NCBI RefSeq assembly: GCF_003171675.1
Contig: NZ_QFZQ01000015.1
Coordinates: forward strand, 1 to 47,107
Length of the DNA stretch: 47,107 nt
Reading direction: 5' to 3'
Source: Reichenbachiella versicolor
Lineage (GTDB): Bacteria > Bacteroidota > Bacteroidia > Cytophagales > Cyclobacteriaceae
In this document: in pieces, positions 35,654 to 44,584 of the stretch
Numbering within the stretch: position 1 is the stretch's first letter
Layout of the letters: each line of letters opens with the position of its first letter
Position numbers and translations under genes: made by a program
The notes under the pieces: generated by a model
Told to the model about the DNA's origin: nothing
The model's database searches: none
The model's input: the letters and a program-made list of their open reading frames with translations, nothing else

Positions 35654-38600
35654 TTATGAATTTGACTCGCTTAAGACTACCAGGGGTGGCAGCAGTAAGA
35701 AAATAAACTCCAGAGGACAACCTAGACACATCAAATCTTAAGGTTTCATCTTTCAATAAAACATCTTCCTTGTGAGCTATGTAACCAGACATATCATTGA
35801 TCAATAGAGACACCGTCTCTTCCTTCGTTAGTTTAAAATGGACGTCTATGTATTCCGTAGTTGGATTTGGATACAGGTCAAGATCTTCTATAGATGAGAA
35901 TAATGGTACATATACATCATCATCTCCTTCCAATCTACCGGAAACAATAGAGATAACTTTGGTTAAGGTATCACTACAGACTTCGTTGCTGGCAATCAAA
36001 GTCACATCAAATTCTCCTTCTCTAAAATATATATGATCAGGGTTTTGTTTTGTACTCCTTGAACCATCACCAAAAAACCATTCATAAGTAGCATTTAATG
36101 ATTCGGTAAGTTGAGCAAACTGTATAGTATCACCTACATCTCCAAAACTTGCGGATAAGAAACTTGCTGTAATATCGTTGGTAGTAGGAGTGATTGTCAA
36201 CTGATCATAGTTTACACAACCAAGGTCATCAAACACAGTCAAATAAAATGTACCCAATTCTTCGGGTACGAAACTCTTTTCGTTTGATGATTCACCATGA
36301 TCAGAAGACCAATTATATTCCAATCCATCAATACCTGCATCTAATACTACTTGTTCATTTTTACATACATAATAGTCTTCTCCTAGATCTAACGCTATCT
36401 CATCTCGCATGGAAACTTCAACAGATGACTCTGTACTACAACCTTCGTCATTATAGGCAATTACTGAATAAAGACCAGTGCTACCTACCTCCAGAAAGTT
36501 ATTTGTAGATTTATCCGACCATTTATAATCGTAGATTCCCTCCTGACCAGCATATAAGATAGTAGTAGCACCATAGCATATCTGCTGGTTATCCCCAAGA
36601 TCTATAATTGGTGAATCACTTATAGATAGATCAAAATCCTTTCGCTCTACACAACCATTCTCCCCTACGACTTCAACCGAATAAATTCCTGATTCTGAAA
36701 AAGTTTCAAAGTATCCATTTGTTCCACTTGACCATTTATACTCTCTGCCAATTGCTCCTGGATTCAGTTCTATGTCATCACAACCGGCTACTTGATCTTC
36801 AATTTGGATAACTGGAACTGCTTTAGTCTCCAATATTACTTTCTCTGTGTTTTCACATCCATCTGTGGATACAAGTTTTACAGAGTATTCTCCTGGAATA
36901 TTTGTTGAAATTTTTGGAGTAGAAGCTCCTGTTGACCATAGATATGACGCTGCAGAAGTGGTAAAGGCATCCAATTCAGCCATTTCATTAGAGCATACCT
37001 CTATCTTAACAGGCAGACTAGATTCTGGAGCCTCATCTATGGTTACAAAAATATCATCTGAAGTATTACAAAATTCATCATTACTAACAGTTAATGTATA
37101 TAACTCTGAACTGGAAACATTGATAATAGGAGTATTCTCACCCGTAGACCATTTGTAATACACATTGGTCATCGTAGCTTTTAACTCGGTAGGTCCACAA
37201 TTTCTAAAGTCATCTCCAAGCGCTAATTGAGGAATATGATAAAATTCTACATCAATATCTTGAGTGATACTACAGCCATGAGCGTTTATTACTTCTACCT
37301 CGTAATTCCCTGCTGTACTTACCTTGATCGTTTGAGATGTCTCAAGAGTATTCCATGAATAAGTCGCTCCTAGATTTCCTGCATCCAAAACAAGTTCTGG
37401 ATCACAAGTCTTTAGTCTTTCTGGCAATAATACGTCTGGAATTTCATTGACTGTTAGACTTTTGGTTTTGTCCGAGACACAACCAAAGTCACTGATGGCA
37501 TTCAAATGAATCGAATAAATACCGTCAACATCGAAACTTCTACTCGGAGACTCTACTGTAGAAAGATTACCTCCCGACAAATCCCAGAAGAAACTCATAT
37601 CTGTATCATCATCCATAGTTGAAAGGTTAGTAAATGTAAAATCGTCTCCCTGACAAATAGGTTCAACAACGAAGTTTACATTTGGTAGCGGATGGACTTT
37701 GAAACTACCTGTATAATCATCAGAACAACCATTTTCTGAAACAACCTCCAACCTCGCGGTATGATCACTAGATGATGTAAAAATATGTGTTGGATTAGGA
37801 ATGCTAGCGGACGCTCCATCATCAAACTGCCATTGGTAAGTTAAAACCTCTCCATTATTTAATGATAAATCCTTAAATTCAACTCCTTTTCCTGTACAAT
37901 TTTCAACTACTTGGAAATTGGCCACAGGTTCAGCGAAATAATTCACTTTAATCTCATCAGTAGCTGTACAGCCATTGGCATTAGTTACTTCTACAGAATA
38001 TATCCCTAGAGAAGAAACTCTTATTTTTTGAGAAGATTCTCCTGTTGACCATTTGAATGTACTTCCTGTATTCCTTGCGTGTAGCTGAATATCATTACCT
38101 GGACAAATTCTTAAATCCTCGCCCAAATCCACAATAGGAGAATCTAACCATTCTATCAGGACTTCATCACTTCCTATACAGCCATTGGCATCTATAATAT
38201 CAACAGCATATAAACCTGGTTTGGTTACTTCGAGTGTCTGTGTATTCACACCTGTTGACCACGCATAAGTAGCTCCAGCATAATACCCCGCATCTAAAGT
38301 TATATCACCACATACTTTTCTATTTGGACCTAAATCTGGCTCAATCGCTGTATTTAGGACTACGTCAAAGGACTCCGTTATAGCACAAGCATTAGCATCA
38401 GTGATCTGTACACTATAGTTGCCATTGGTGTCGATGGTTTTTAACTGACTGACTCCTATACTCGTACCTACTGCATCTTTCCATATATAAGTGGAACCTA
38501 CGTTTCCTGCATTAATCGTAACCTCAGAGGCACATGTGGCAATTTCACCTTTAGTACTGAATTTAGGAATCTCAAGTGCAGTTACTGTTTTTGTTGTTTG

Positions 38601-41600
38601 GGATTGACATCCCTGATCTGACGTAGTCGTCAGGCTGACCGTATAGTCTTTAGCTATAGAATATTGATGGTAAACGATGTCTCCTGATTCTCTCAGTCCA
38701 TCACCAAATTCCCAGAAATTGTCCATTCCTGCTAACTGGTTTCCTTTAAACTCTCCTGCCACATTTCTACAAAAATCACTGACTGAGAAATCCGATGACG
38801 GCAATGTGAATATCTCAACTTGATTCGTCGTACTATCAAAACAGAGATTACTAGTCTGTACTTTAAGCTTCACATCATGAAGCCCTTCATTTTCAAAAAC
38901 AAAAGATGGATTTCGCTCCGTTGAAGTAGTACCATCATCCCATAACCATTCAAATCCGATAATTGTCGTTCCTGATTCTGTCGTATAAGACTGATTCTTA
39001 AAGTCAATTTTGTTATCTACGCAATACCCCAATGTATTTGTCGTAAAATCAACAAAAGGTGATTTATCATAAACAACCTCAGCAACCACTGTCGAAGTAC
39101 ATTCATCCTTGGAAACCGTAGCTTCATAATGACCAGCTTCTGAGACTTCAAGCTTATTCGCTGTAGATAAAATAGTAGCGTTTCCTACTTTACGCCACTC
39201 ATAAGTCGCTCCTAAAACATCCAAGCTTAACTCCCCTTTAAGGCCTGGACAAACTCGAATATCGCTCAGCGCCAAACTCAGAGGGACATTTATTAATACT
39301 TGAACTTCATCTACTGAAATACATTGATCGGATCCATAATCTGATGTAGCTTCTACACGATAAGTTCCAGGTTTATCGACCTTTAACTCAGGCCCGCTAG
39401 CCGAGCTTATTAAGCTACCATCTTTAAACCATCGATACGTATTGTTTATATGTGCGAAATCAGTTCTGACACTTGCCTTCAAAATACCCTCTTCACAAAA
39501 AGTCAAAACAGTTTTATCTCCTAGCGAAACTTCCGCAGATAAGGCAATCACCTGTACATCTTGACTATTCTTACAGTATTGACCATCTGAGCGACTCATA
39601 TCAACGGTATAAAAGCCACTTTTTGTAAGGCCTGTCAATTCTGGCTTATCAGTATTTCCTGAATTCAATAAAGCATCATCTTTATCATACCATTCAAAGG
39701 AAGTACCTGTAGGCAAATAACTTATAGGGTCTAGCTGTGGGTCAATAGTCATTACCTCTGCACAACTAATAATGGGATCAAGTGTAAAGCTTGGTTTTCG
39801 ATCAACCATTACCTTTCCAGTGGTTGATTCTTTGCAACCATATTCCGTTTCTACTGTGAGTTTGATATCATATGTCCCATAACTATTAAATGTAGCTGTG
39901 GCGTCCTTAGTGTTTTGTAAACCAGGTTGAGATTCTATTTCCCATTCATAACCCGTGATCTCATCTTGATCTTTTGGAACACTAGAAGTATTTCGAATAG
40001 TATAAAGTTCATCTTCACAAACAGGGTCAGCTATGAAAGATGGTTCTGGTAGAGCATGAATTTCGTGAGTAGTCGTCTCAGTATTGGTACATCCAAAGTC
40101 TGAGGTTCTTTTCAAACTCACCGTATATAATCCAGGATTGGTGTATTCGTGATGAACTGTAGACCAACTACCACCAGCAATAGAATTTTTTCGAATCTCA
40201 CTGAGGTCACCAAAGTTCCATTCGAACTTCAAATTAGAATTAGCATCAAATGCCTCGATGGCAGAGTTATTAGTAAACTCAACCTTCTCACCAATACATC
40301 TATCTGGATTCTCTAGTACAAAGCCTCCTGTAGGCTTTGGATATATCTTCACATCAACAGTGTCCCAGTGCGTGCATTGGTATTTGCTAGATTCCACCTT
40401 AAGCATAACACGATACATATCATTACCCAAATCACTTGGCTGGCTATCATCTGTATAAAACTTTCGAGGAAATTCTTCAGTAGACTCTGGTTTGCTTTCC
40501 TCAAATGTCTTGTCACCGAAGTACCAATTATACATCATTACCTCCTCATCTCCGGATATTACATCCAAAGTAGAAAGGTTATCGAAATCAAAAGTTTCTT
40601 CTACACAAATTGTACTATCAGGTTCTCTTAAAAACAATGGACCAAACAATGCATCTGGGGTTGGTTTAATACTTATCGGCTTCTTTACTTCTGACCAACA
40701 CCCACTTTTCTCAAATTCCATTCTGAGCCTAACTAAAGTGTCATTTTTAGGAGCTATATACTCATAGGTATATGTATTATCTACCAGCGCCTCATCACTC
40801 TCCTCAAAAGACCAAAGATCAACTGTATCACGAGGATAATCCCCATCCTTCGTATAGTACCCATAATCCCAAATCCATTTTCTAGATGATCCATATCCAG
40901 GGGTATCATCATATATACTATCAGTAATGTTTGTCAAAATTTGGACATCATCATGTTCACAAACCCACTGATCAGCACGATAGTTATTTATAGAAAAGTC
41001 GTAAACTGGTCGTGGTAACACATTGATTGTCTTCGTCAACTCAGATCTACATCCATAACCTGTAGTCACGGTTAGTGTCGTTTCAAAGTCATTATTAGTA
41101 AAATCATCATAATCGAAGCTAGGATAAATATGATCTACTATTTCACTCCTATCATTGACAAATTCATCTGTCACATCCCCATAGTCCCAGTGATAGGTAA
41201 TCACTTCAAAGTCACTATCCTTTTTACCATCTTCTTTCATCGATGAATTTGTGAACTCTACTGTATTTCCAGTACATACTGTCTTTGGTCCTGATCGACT
41301 GCCAGCCGAATGTGTGACAGTATAGTCAAATACAGGTTCAGTAGGGTATTGGCGATAATTGGTTGAAAAACTCAAAGTGTCTGGACAGCCTTTGGTACTA
41401 ATTGCCTTTACCCAAAAGGTCTCCGAAGTGCCAATATCTCTATTATTAAATGCTCCATTCGCCAAGTTGAAAGTAACTGTATCACTCCAAATAGAATCTT
41501 CTTTGACCTCGAACTCACTCATCCAATAGGCGTGACCAAACTCGTGACCTCCTACTCCCTGAAGACTTATCTTCATTTCCTCTCCGATTCCACCAGCAGC

Positions 41601-42788
41601 CATGCACGACTCGAATACCATACCATCATCTAAAGGGTCTATGTCGTCTCTATCAGGATCTGTTGAGAGAGAAGTAAATTGGAACTTAGGTTGGACATTG
41701 CAAAGTGTCTCTCCCAATGCAAAACGATAGGTGTGTTTATCTTTTAAATAAAAAATTGAATCAATAGGATTGGGGTCAAGCTGGGAATAACGAATTCTCT
41801 TTTTATTACCAACTAATTCTATAGAGGATGCAAACCCTAAATCTTCCAATTTCCTCCATTCAACTTTCATCGTATCAGTCACAAAGACTGATAATTTACT
41901 CAAATCGACTCCCAGACCTTCAAGGTCACTTAAGTAAAAGTCTAAACCTTTCAGTGCTATTTCTCCTTTAATTTTTGCAGCAACATCATATGATTTAAGA
42001 ACACTGAAACCATTAGTGATAGAAGAAATTTTTTCATGACTCCTAATTATTTTCAAGCTATCAACAAATGCTTCATCAATGAACTCTAGCCCTATACCAA
42101 AACCTTTAGGATTAAAAGTAGTATCTGCTTTATCTATAAGTATTTTTTTATAGCCTATTAATTGTCCACCTCCTGTAACCGAAGTCACTATTCCAGATTT
42201 TTCTACTAAAGTTGGTGTAATAGGATCTCCAGTTGTGGGAAGACTAACCGATTCATCTACATAATTCACAACTGTATTATAGAAGTCATGAAAGAACATA
42301 TCGCCATCTCGTAGTACCACGTTTGCTCTATTGCTCTCAGACAGTTCAAAATTATTTATCTCTTGAACATCCGAGTCGATGAAAAGGGAAGTTCCGGTTG
42401 GTTTTTCAACAATTACGTTTCTCAATAAAGTCACATTAGTGGCTCCTCGATCATTAGTTTGACCCGTACTCACAGCAACAGGAGCACCTTTGATGGATTG
42501 GTTTCCCTCTCCGTTAAAAACGATATACCCAGCACTACCATCATCCGACAATAAATTACCCAGAAAAGAGTTTTTCTTTCTAGCATTAATCAAGTCGCCG
42601 CCGAGCTCCAAAGTCCCAGCCAAACGCATACCTGCATTTGACATTTCAGACGAGTCAGCATAATATCCAGGTATATGCAAAGTAGCTCCTCCTTCTACAA
42701 AAATCACCTGACCATAGTTGGTCATGCCAGTTTGTGAGAAGGCTTTTAAGGACAGTAATAGAGCAACTAAATAAAAAATATTTTTCAT
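35643..42788 (-). CDS. Giant PKD/Ig-like adhesin with T9SS type A sorting tail (about 2380 aa)
   Basis: I choose ATG 42788 because it gives a standard signal peptide (MKNIFYLVALLLSLKAFSQ); an ATG five codons upstream is also open. The first ~470 residues are an unassigned beta-rich head (VIFVEGGATLHIPGYYADSS). Multiple PKD modules follow (WDYGDVTDEF, WYFGDKTFEE, WNFGDLSEIR, WDDGTTST, WEFGDGLRES, WQFDDGASAS). Between and after them is a long run of ~70-residue Ig-like repeats with a recurring pattern (LG...CG...LDAG..GATY.WSTG..TQ.L.V...G.Y.V...D..GC). Near the end is another PKD (YEWFFGDGSRST) and a type A T9SS sorting domain (DLYPNPTTEYIDVHF ... SSGVYFLTAATPG). This architecture fits a long surface stalk or adhesin that T9SS sends out and links to the cell surface. 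Confidence 0.9.
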   Translation of the reverse strand: MKNIFYLVALLLSLKAFSQTGMTNYGQVIFVEGGATLHIPGYYADSSEMSNAGMRLAGTLELGGDLINARKKNSFLGNLLSDDGSAGYIVFNGEGNQSIKGAPVAVSTGQTNDRGATNVTLLRNVIVEKPTGTSLFIDSDVQEINNFELSESNRANVVLRDGDMFFHDFYNTVVNYVDESVSLPTTGDPITPTLVEKSGIVTSVTGGGQLIGYKKILIDKADTTFNPKGFGIGLEFIDEAFVDSLKIIRSHEKISSITNGFSVLKSYDVAAKIKGEIALKGLDFYLSDLEGLGVDLSKLSVFVTDTMKVEWRKLEDLGFASSIELVGNKKRIRYSQLDPNPIDSIFYLKDKHTYRFALGETLCNVQPKFQFTSLSTDPDRDDIDPLDDGMVFESCMAAGGIGEEMKISLQGVGGHEFGHAYWMSEFEVKEDSIWSDTVTFNLANGAFNNRDIGTSETFWVKAISTKGCPDTLSFSTNYRQYPTEPVFDYTVTHSAGSRSGPKTVCTGNTVEFTNSSMKEDGKKDSDFEVITYHWDYGDVTDEFVNDRSEIVDHIYPSFDYDDFTNNDFETTLTVTTGYGCRSELTKTINVLPRPVYDFSINNYRADQWVCEHDDVQILTNITDSIYDDTPGYGSSRKWIWDYGYYTKDGDYPRDTVDLWSFEESDEALVDNTYTYEYIAPKNDTLVRLRMEFEKSGCWSEVKKPISIKPTPDALFGPLFLREPDSTICVEETFDFDNLSTLDVISGDEEVMMYNWYFGDKTFEESKPESTEEFPRKFYTDDSQPSDLGNDMYRVMLKVESSKYQCTHWDTVDVKIYPKPTGGFVLENPDRCIGEKVEFTNNSAIEAFDANSNLKFEWNFGDLSEIRKNSIAGGSWSTVHHEYTNPGLYTVSLKRTSDFGCTNTETTTHEIHALPEPSFIADPVCEDELYTIRNTSSVPKDQDEITGYEWEIESQPGLQNTKDATATFNSYGTYDIKLTVETEYGCKESTTGKVMVDRKPSFTLDPIISCAEVMTIDPQLDPISYLPTGTSFEWYDKDDALLNSGNTDKPELTGLTKSGFYTVDMSRSDGQYCKNSQDVQVIALSAEVSLGDKTVLTFCEEGILKASVRTDFAHINNTYRWFKDGSLISSASGPELKVDKPGTYRVEATSDYGSDQCISVDEVQVLINVPLSLALSDIRVCPGLKGELSLDVLGATYEWRKVGNATILSTANKLEVSEAGHYEATVSKDECTSTVVAEVVYDKSPFVDFTTNTLGYCVDNKIDFKNQSYTTESGTTIIGFEWLWDDGTTSTERNPSFVFENEGLHDVKLKVQTSNLCFDSTTNQVEIFTLPSSDFSVSDFCRNVAGEFKGNQLAGMDNFWEFGDGLRESGDIVYHQYSIAKDYTVSLTTTSDQGCQSQTTKTVTALEIPKFSTKGEIATCASEVTINAGNVGSTYIWKDAVGTSIGVSQLKTIDTNGNYSVQITDANACAITESFDVVLNTAIEPDLGPNRKVCGDITLDAGYYAGATYAWSTGVNTQTLEVTKPGLYAVDIIDANGCIGSDEVLIEWLDSPIVDLGEDLRICPGNDIQLHARNTGSTFKWSTGESSQKIRVSSLGIYSVEVTNANGCTATDEIKVNYFAEPVANFQVVENCTGKGVEFKDLSLNNGEVLTYQWQFDDGASASIPNPTHIFTSSSDHTARLEVVSENGCSDDYTGSFKVHPLPNVNFVVEPICQGDDFTFTNLSTMDDDTDMSFFWDLSGGNLSTVESPSRSFDVDGIYSIHLNAISDFGCVSDKTKSLTVNEIPDVLLPERLKTCDPELVLDAGNLGATYSWNTLETSQTIKVSTAGNYEVEVINAHGCSITQDIDVEFYHIPQLALGDDFRNCGPTELKATMTNVYYKWSTGENTPIINVSSSELYTLTVSNDEFCNTSDDIFVTIDEAPESSLPVKIEVCSNEMAELDAFTTSAASYLWSTGASTPKISTNIPGEYSVKLVSTDGCENTEKVILETKAVPVIQIEDQVAGCDDIELNPGAIGREYKWSSGTNGYFETFSESGIYSVEVVGENGCVERKDFDLSISDSPIIDLGDNQQICYGATTILYAGQEGIYDYKWSDKSTNNFLEVGSTGLYSVIAYNDEGCSTESSVEVSMRDEIALDLGEDYYVCKNEQVVLDAGIDGLEYNWSSDHGESSNEKSFVPEELGTFYLTVFDDLGCVNYDQLTITPTTNDITASFLSASFGDVGDTIQFAQLTESLNATYEWFFGDGSRSTKQNPDHIYFREGEFDVTLIASNEVCSDTLTKVISIVSGRLEGDDDVYVPLFSSIEDLDLYPNPTTEYIDVHFKLTKEETVSLLINDMSGYIAHKEDVLLKDETLRFDVSRLSSGVYFLTAATPGSLKRVKFIIER

Positions 42789-42807
42789 GCAGGTTAATTT
42801 CATAGGT

Positions 42808-43680
42808 TTATAAAATCTTCATGATAAAGGCTAGAACATAGTAAGGTGGGCGGTTTTCGTGGGGTTTTGTTTGCCATTTACTATTCACATGCTGCCCTCC
42901 AGTATCACTAATCGAATGAGTATGATTACCTTCTTCAGAAATTCCAGTACCTAAAATTAAATCTTGTCTTTTTGGGTCTACTTTATCCTGAAAATCAATT
43001 AAAGCTTTTTTAGTACCATCTATTATTTTAGGACCATATGCAAAACCCAAGCTATGTGTATTTCCTCCTGCCTGTGTGTCAATGAAATTCCTGTCATATA
43101 CTCTGTGACCATTGTCTTTCAAAGTATGGCTATGATTTCCTGAAATTCCAGTCGTATGCTTATGTCTAGGCATCTCAGCAGTAGTCAATGCATAAAACTC
43201 TTCCCCTCCTCTATCTGCGACGGTATTTCCTTTTTGACTGAAATCTCCAGGGTTATTATAATCTCCTTTTCCTGAATGATAACCTACGATAAACCGTCCT
43301 CTTAAATCCGGCGTTCCTTTAGTTCCATTACATAGAGCCCAGCCTTTTGGTATTTTAGTACCAGACCACATTATGATTGCTCCTTTTGGTGTACCTACAG
43401 GAGACCAAGTACCCGCACTATAGTCATATAGCGCCTTAGCTTCCGTATTATAGATCATCAATCCTTCAGCAGGAGACTTAATAGAATTCATTTGAATTTC
43501 TGTCAACCTAGGAATTAAAATCCCTTTTTGATTGTCTTCAGCTTGAATTTCTAAAACCGCACTGGGATCTACAGAACTAGTGCCTATACCTATTCCTTTG
43601 CCTTGGGCTAGTACATCATTTTTAGACACACTGCCCATTACTAAAAGAAATATCAAATATGTAATAGTAGTATTTTTCAT
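42808..43680 (-). CDS. Secreted phage-tail-collar domain protein 1 (290 aa)
   Basis: A signal peptide (TYLIFLLVMGSVSKNDVLAQ) is followed by the head module GIGIGTSSVDPSAVLEIQAE ... KGILIPRLTEIQMN ... GLMIYNTEAKALYDYSAGTW. A phage tail collar / receptor-binding domain follows, with the family hallmarks IPKGWALCNGTKGTPDLRGR, GGEEFYALTTAEMPRHKHT and the C-terminal ENRPPYYVLAFIMKIL. In phages this domain is at the tip of tail fibres and binds host surfaces. Here the protein is secreted and in the toxin operon, so it may form a target-binding tip. Its ATG overlaps the stop of the sister gene (ATGA); 4 bases separate its stop from the ATG five codons upstream of my chosen adhesin start. Confidence 0.85.
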   Translation of the reverse strand: MKNTTITYLIFLLVMGSVSKNDVLAQGKGIGIGTSSVDPSAVLEIQAEDNQKGILIPRLTEIQMNSIKSPAEGLMIYNTEAKALYDYSAGTWSPVGTPKGAIIMWSGTKIPKGWALCNGTKGTPDLRGRFIVGYHSGKGDYNNPGDFSQKGNTVADRGGEEFYALTTAEMPRHKHTTGISGNHSHTLKDNGHRVYDRNFIDTQAGGNTHSLGFAYGPKIIDGTKKALIDFQDKVDPKRQDLILGTGISEEGNHTHSISDTGGQHVNSKWQTKPHENRPPYYVLAFIMKIL

Positions 43681-44582
43681 GGTTTATAATAGGTTTTCAT
43701 GATAAAGGCTAAAACATAATAGGGTGGGCGGTTTTCGTGGGGTTTAGAATTACCTCGAGTATTAGAATTACCTTTAACAGTATGTGAATGGAGTCCATCA
43801 TGATCGGTATTTCTCTTAGGAAACTTATCGTAATTGGTAAACTTTGAGTCGTTCGTCCAACCAATCTTACCTGTTTCCGGCTGCCCTCCTGTCTCATCGA
43901 AATTGTCATTAAAAGTAGTAATCCCATGGGCATGATGTCCTCCTGTACTTGCTGTCAAGTCTACATAATGATTATGGGTAGGCATCTCATTTACCGTTAA
44001 AGTGTGCAATTTCTCTCCCCCAGTATTATTGACAGTTCTATACTTAGTATCAGATGTATTCGTAGGATCTTTCATACCACCAGTACCATCATCGTAACCA
44101 AGGACAAACCTTCCTCTTAAGTCAGGAGTCCCGTTTTTACCATTACACAGTATCCATCCCTTAGGAATAGTAGATTCATTGCCCGACCACATGACGATTA
44201 TCCCTCTTGGAATTGGAACTAAAGCTTCCCAAGCGTTATAGCCTTTGTTTTTCTGGTAAAAAACATGTTCTAGCGAGTCATATACTAGAAGTCCAGGAGC
44301 GGCTTTCGGAAGTGCCTTATTGCGTTGACTTTGATCCATAATCGGGAAGATGACACCTTGCGTATTAGTCTCTGATGATATCTGCAAAACCGCAGATTTA
44401 TGAACAGAACTAGTACCTATACCGATTCCCTTACCTTGAGCACTCACAGAATGTGCGTTTAATATTATCAAGATGAAAGAAATCAAGTAAGCAATCGGTA
44501 GGTAAGGACGAGACACAGTACTTCTAAACCTATTTGTTAAAACTTCTTTAAACTGATAGAATATCTTATTTGTGGTTATCAT
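43677..44582 (-). CDS. Secreted phage-tail-collar domain protein 2 (301 aa)
   Basis: The ATG at 44582 lies 2 bases past the previous stop and is preferred to an in-frame TTG six codons upstream. A long signal region ends LPIAYLISFILIILNAHSVSAQ-like (cleavage near SAQ). After it comes the same GIGIGTSSV head module and a tail-collar domain (IPKGWILCNGKNGTPDLRGR, GGEKLHTLTVNEMPTHNHYV, ENRPPYYVLAFIMKTY). It is a clear paralogue of the next gene; the middle, with several His residues (GLHSHTVKG-type), is the most diverged part. His-rich motifs in these domains commonly bind metal in trimeric fibres. Two related but diverged tip proteins suggest different target specificities or a hetero-oligomer. 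Confidence 0.85.
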   Translation of the reverse strand: MITTNKIFYQFKEVLTNRFRSTVSRPYLPIAYLISFILIILNAHSVSAQGKGIGIGTSSVHKSAVLQISSETNTQGVIFPIMDQSQRNKALPKAAPGLLVYDSLEHVFYQKNKGYNAWEALVPIPRGIIVMWSGNESTIPKGWILCNGKNGTPDLRGRFVLGYDDGTGGMKDPTNTSDTKYRTVNNTGGEKLHTLTVNEMPTHNHYVDLTASTGGHHAHGITTFNDNFDETGGQPETGKIGWTNDSKFTNYDKFPKRNTDHDGLHSHTVKGNSNTRGNSKPHENRPPYYVLAFIMKTYYKP

Positions 44583-44584
44583 AG

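Noticed and set aside
29968-42788. CRISPR or other DNA-level repeat array in the PKD genes
   Set aside because: The repeats are protein-level domains of 70-90 residues with diverged DNA and no regular short repeat-spacer pattern.
42808-44582. Prophage or contractile injection system, suggested by tail-collar domains
   Set aside because: No sheath, tube, baseplate, capsid or spike genes are present, and both proteins have Sec signal peptides, so they are secreted fibres rather than phage parts.
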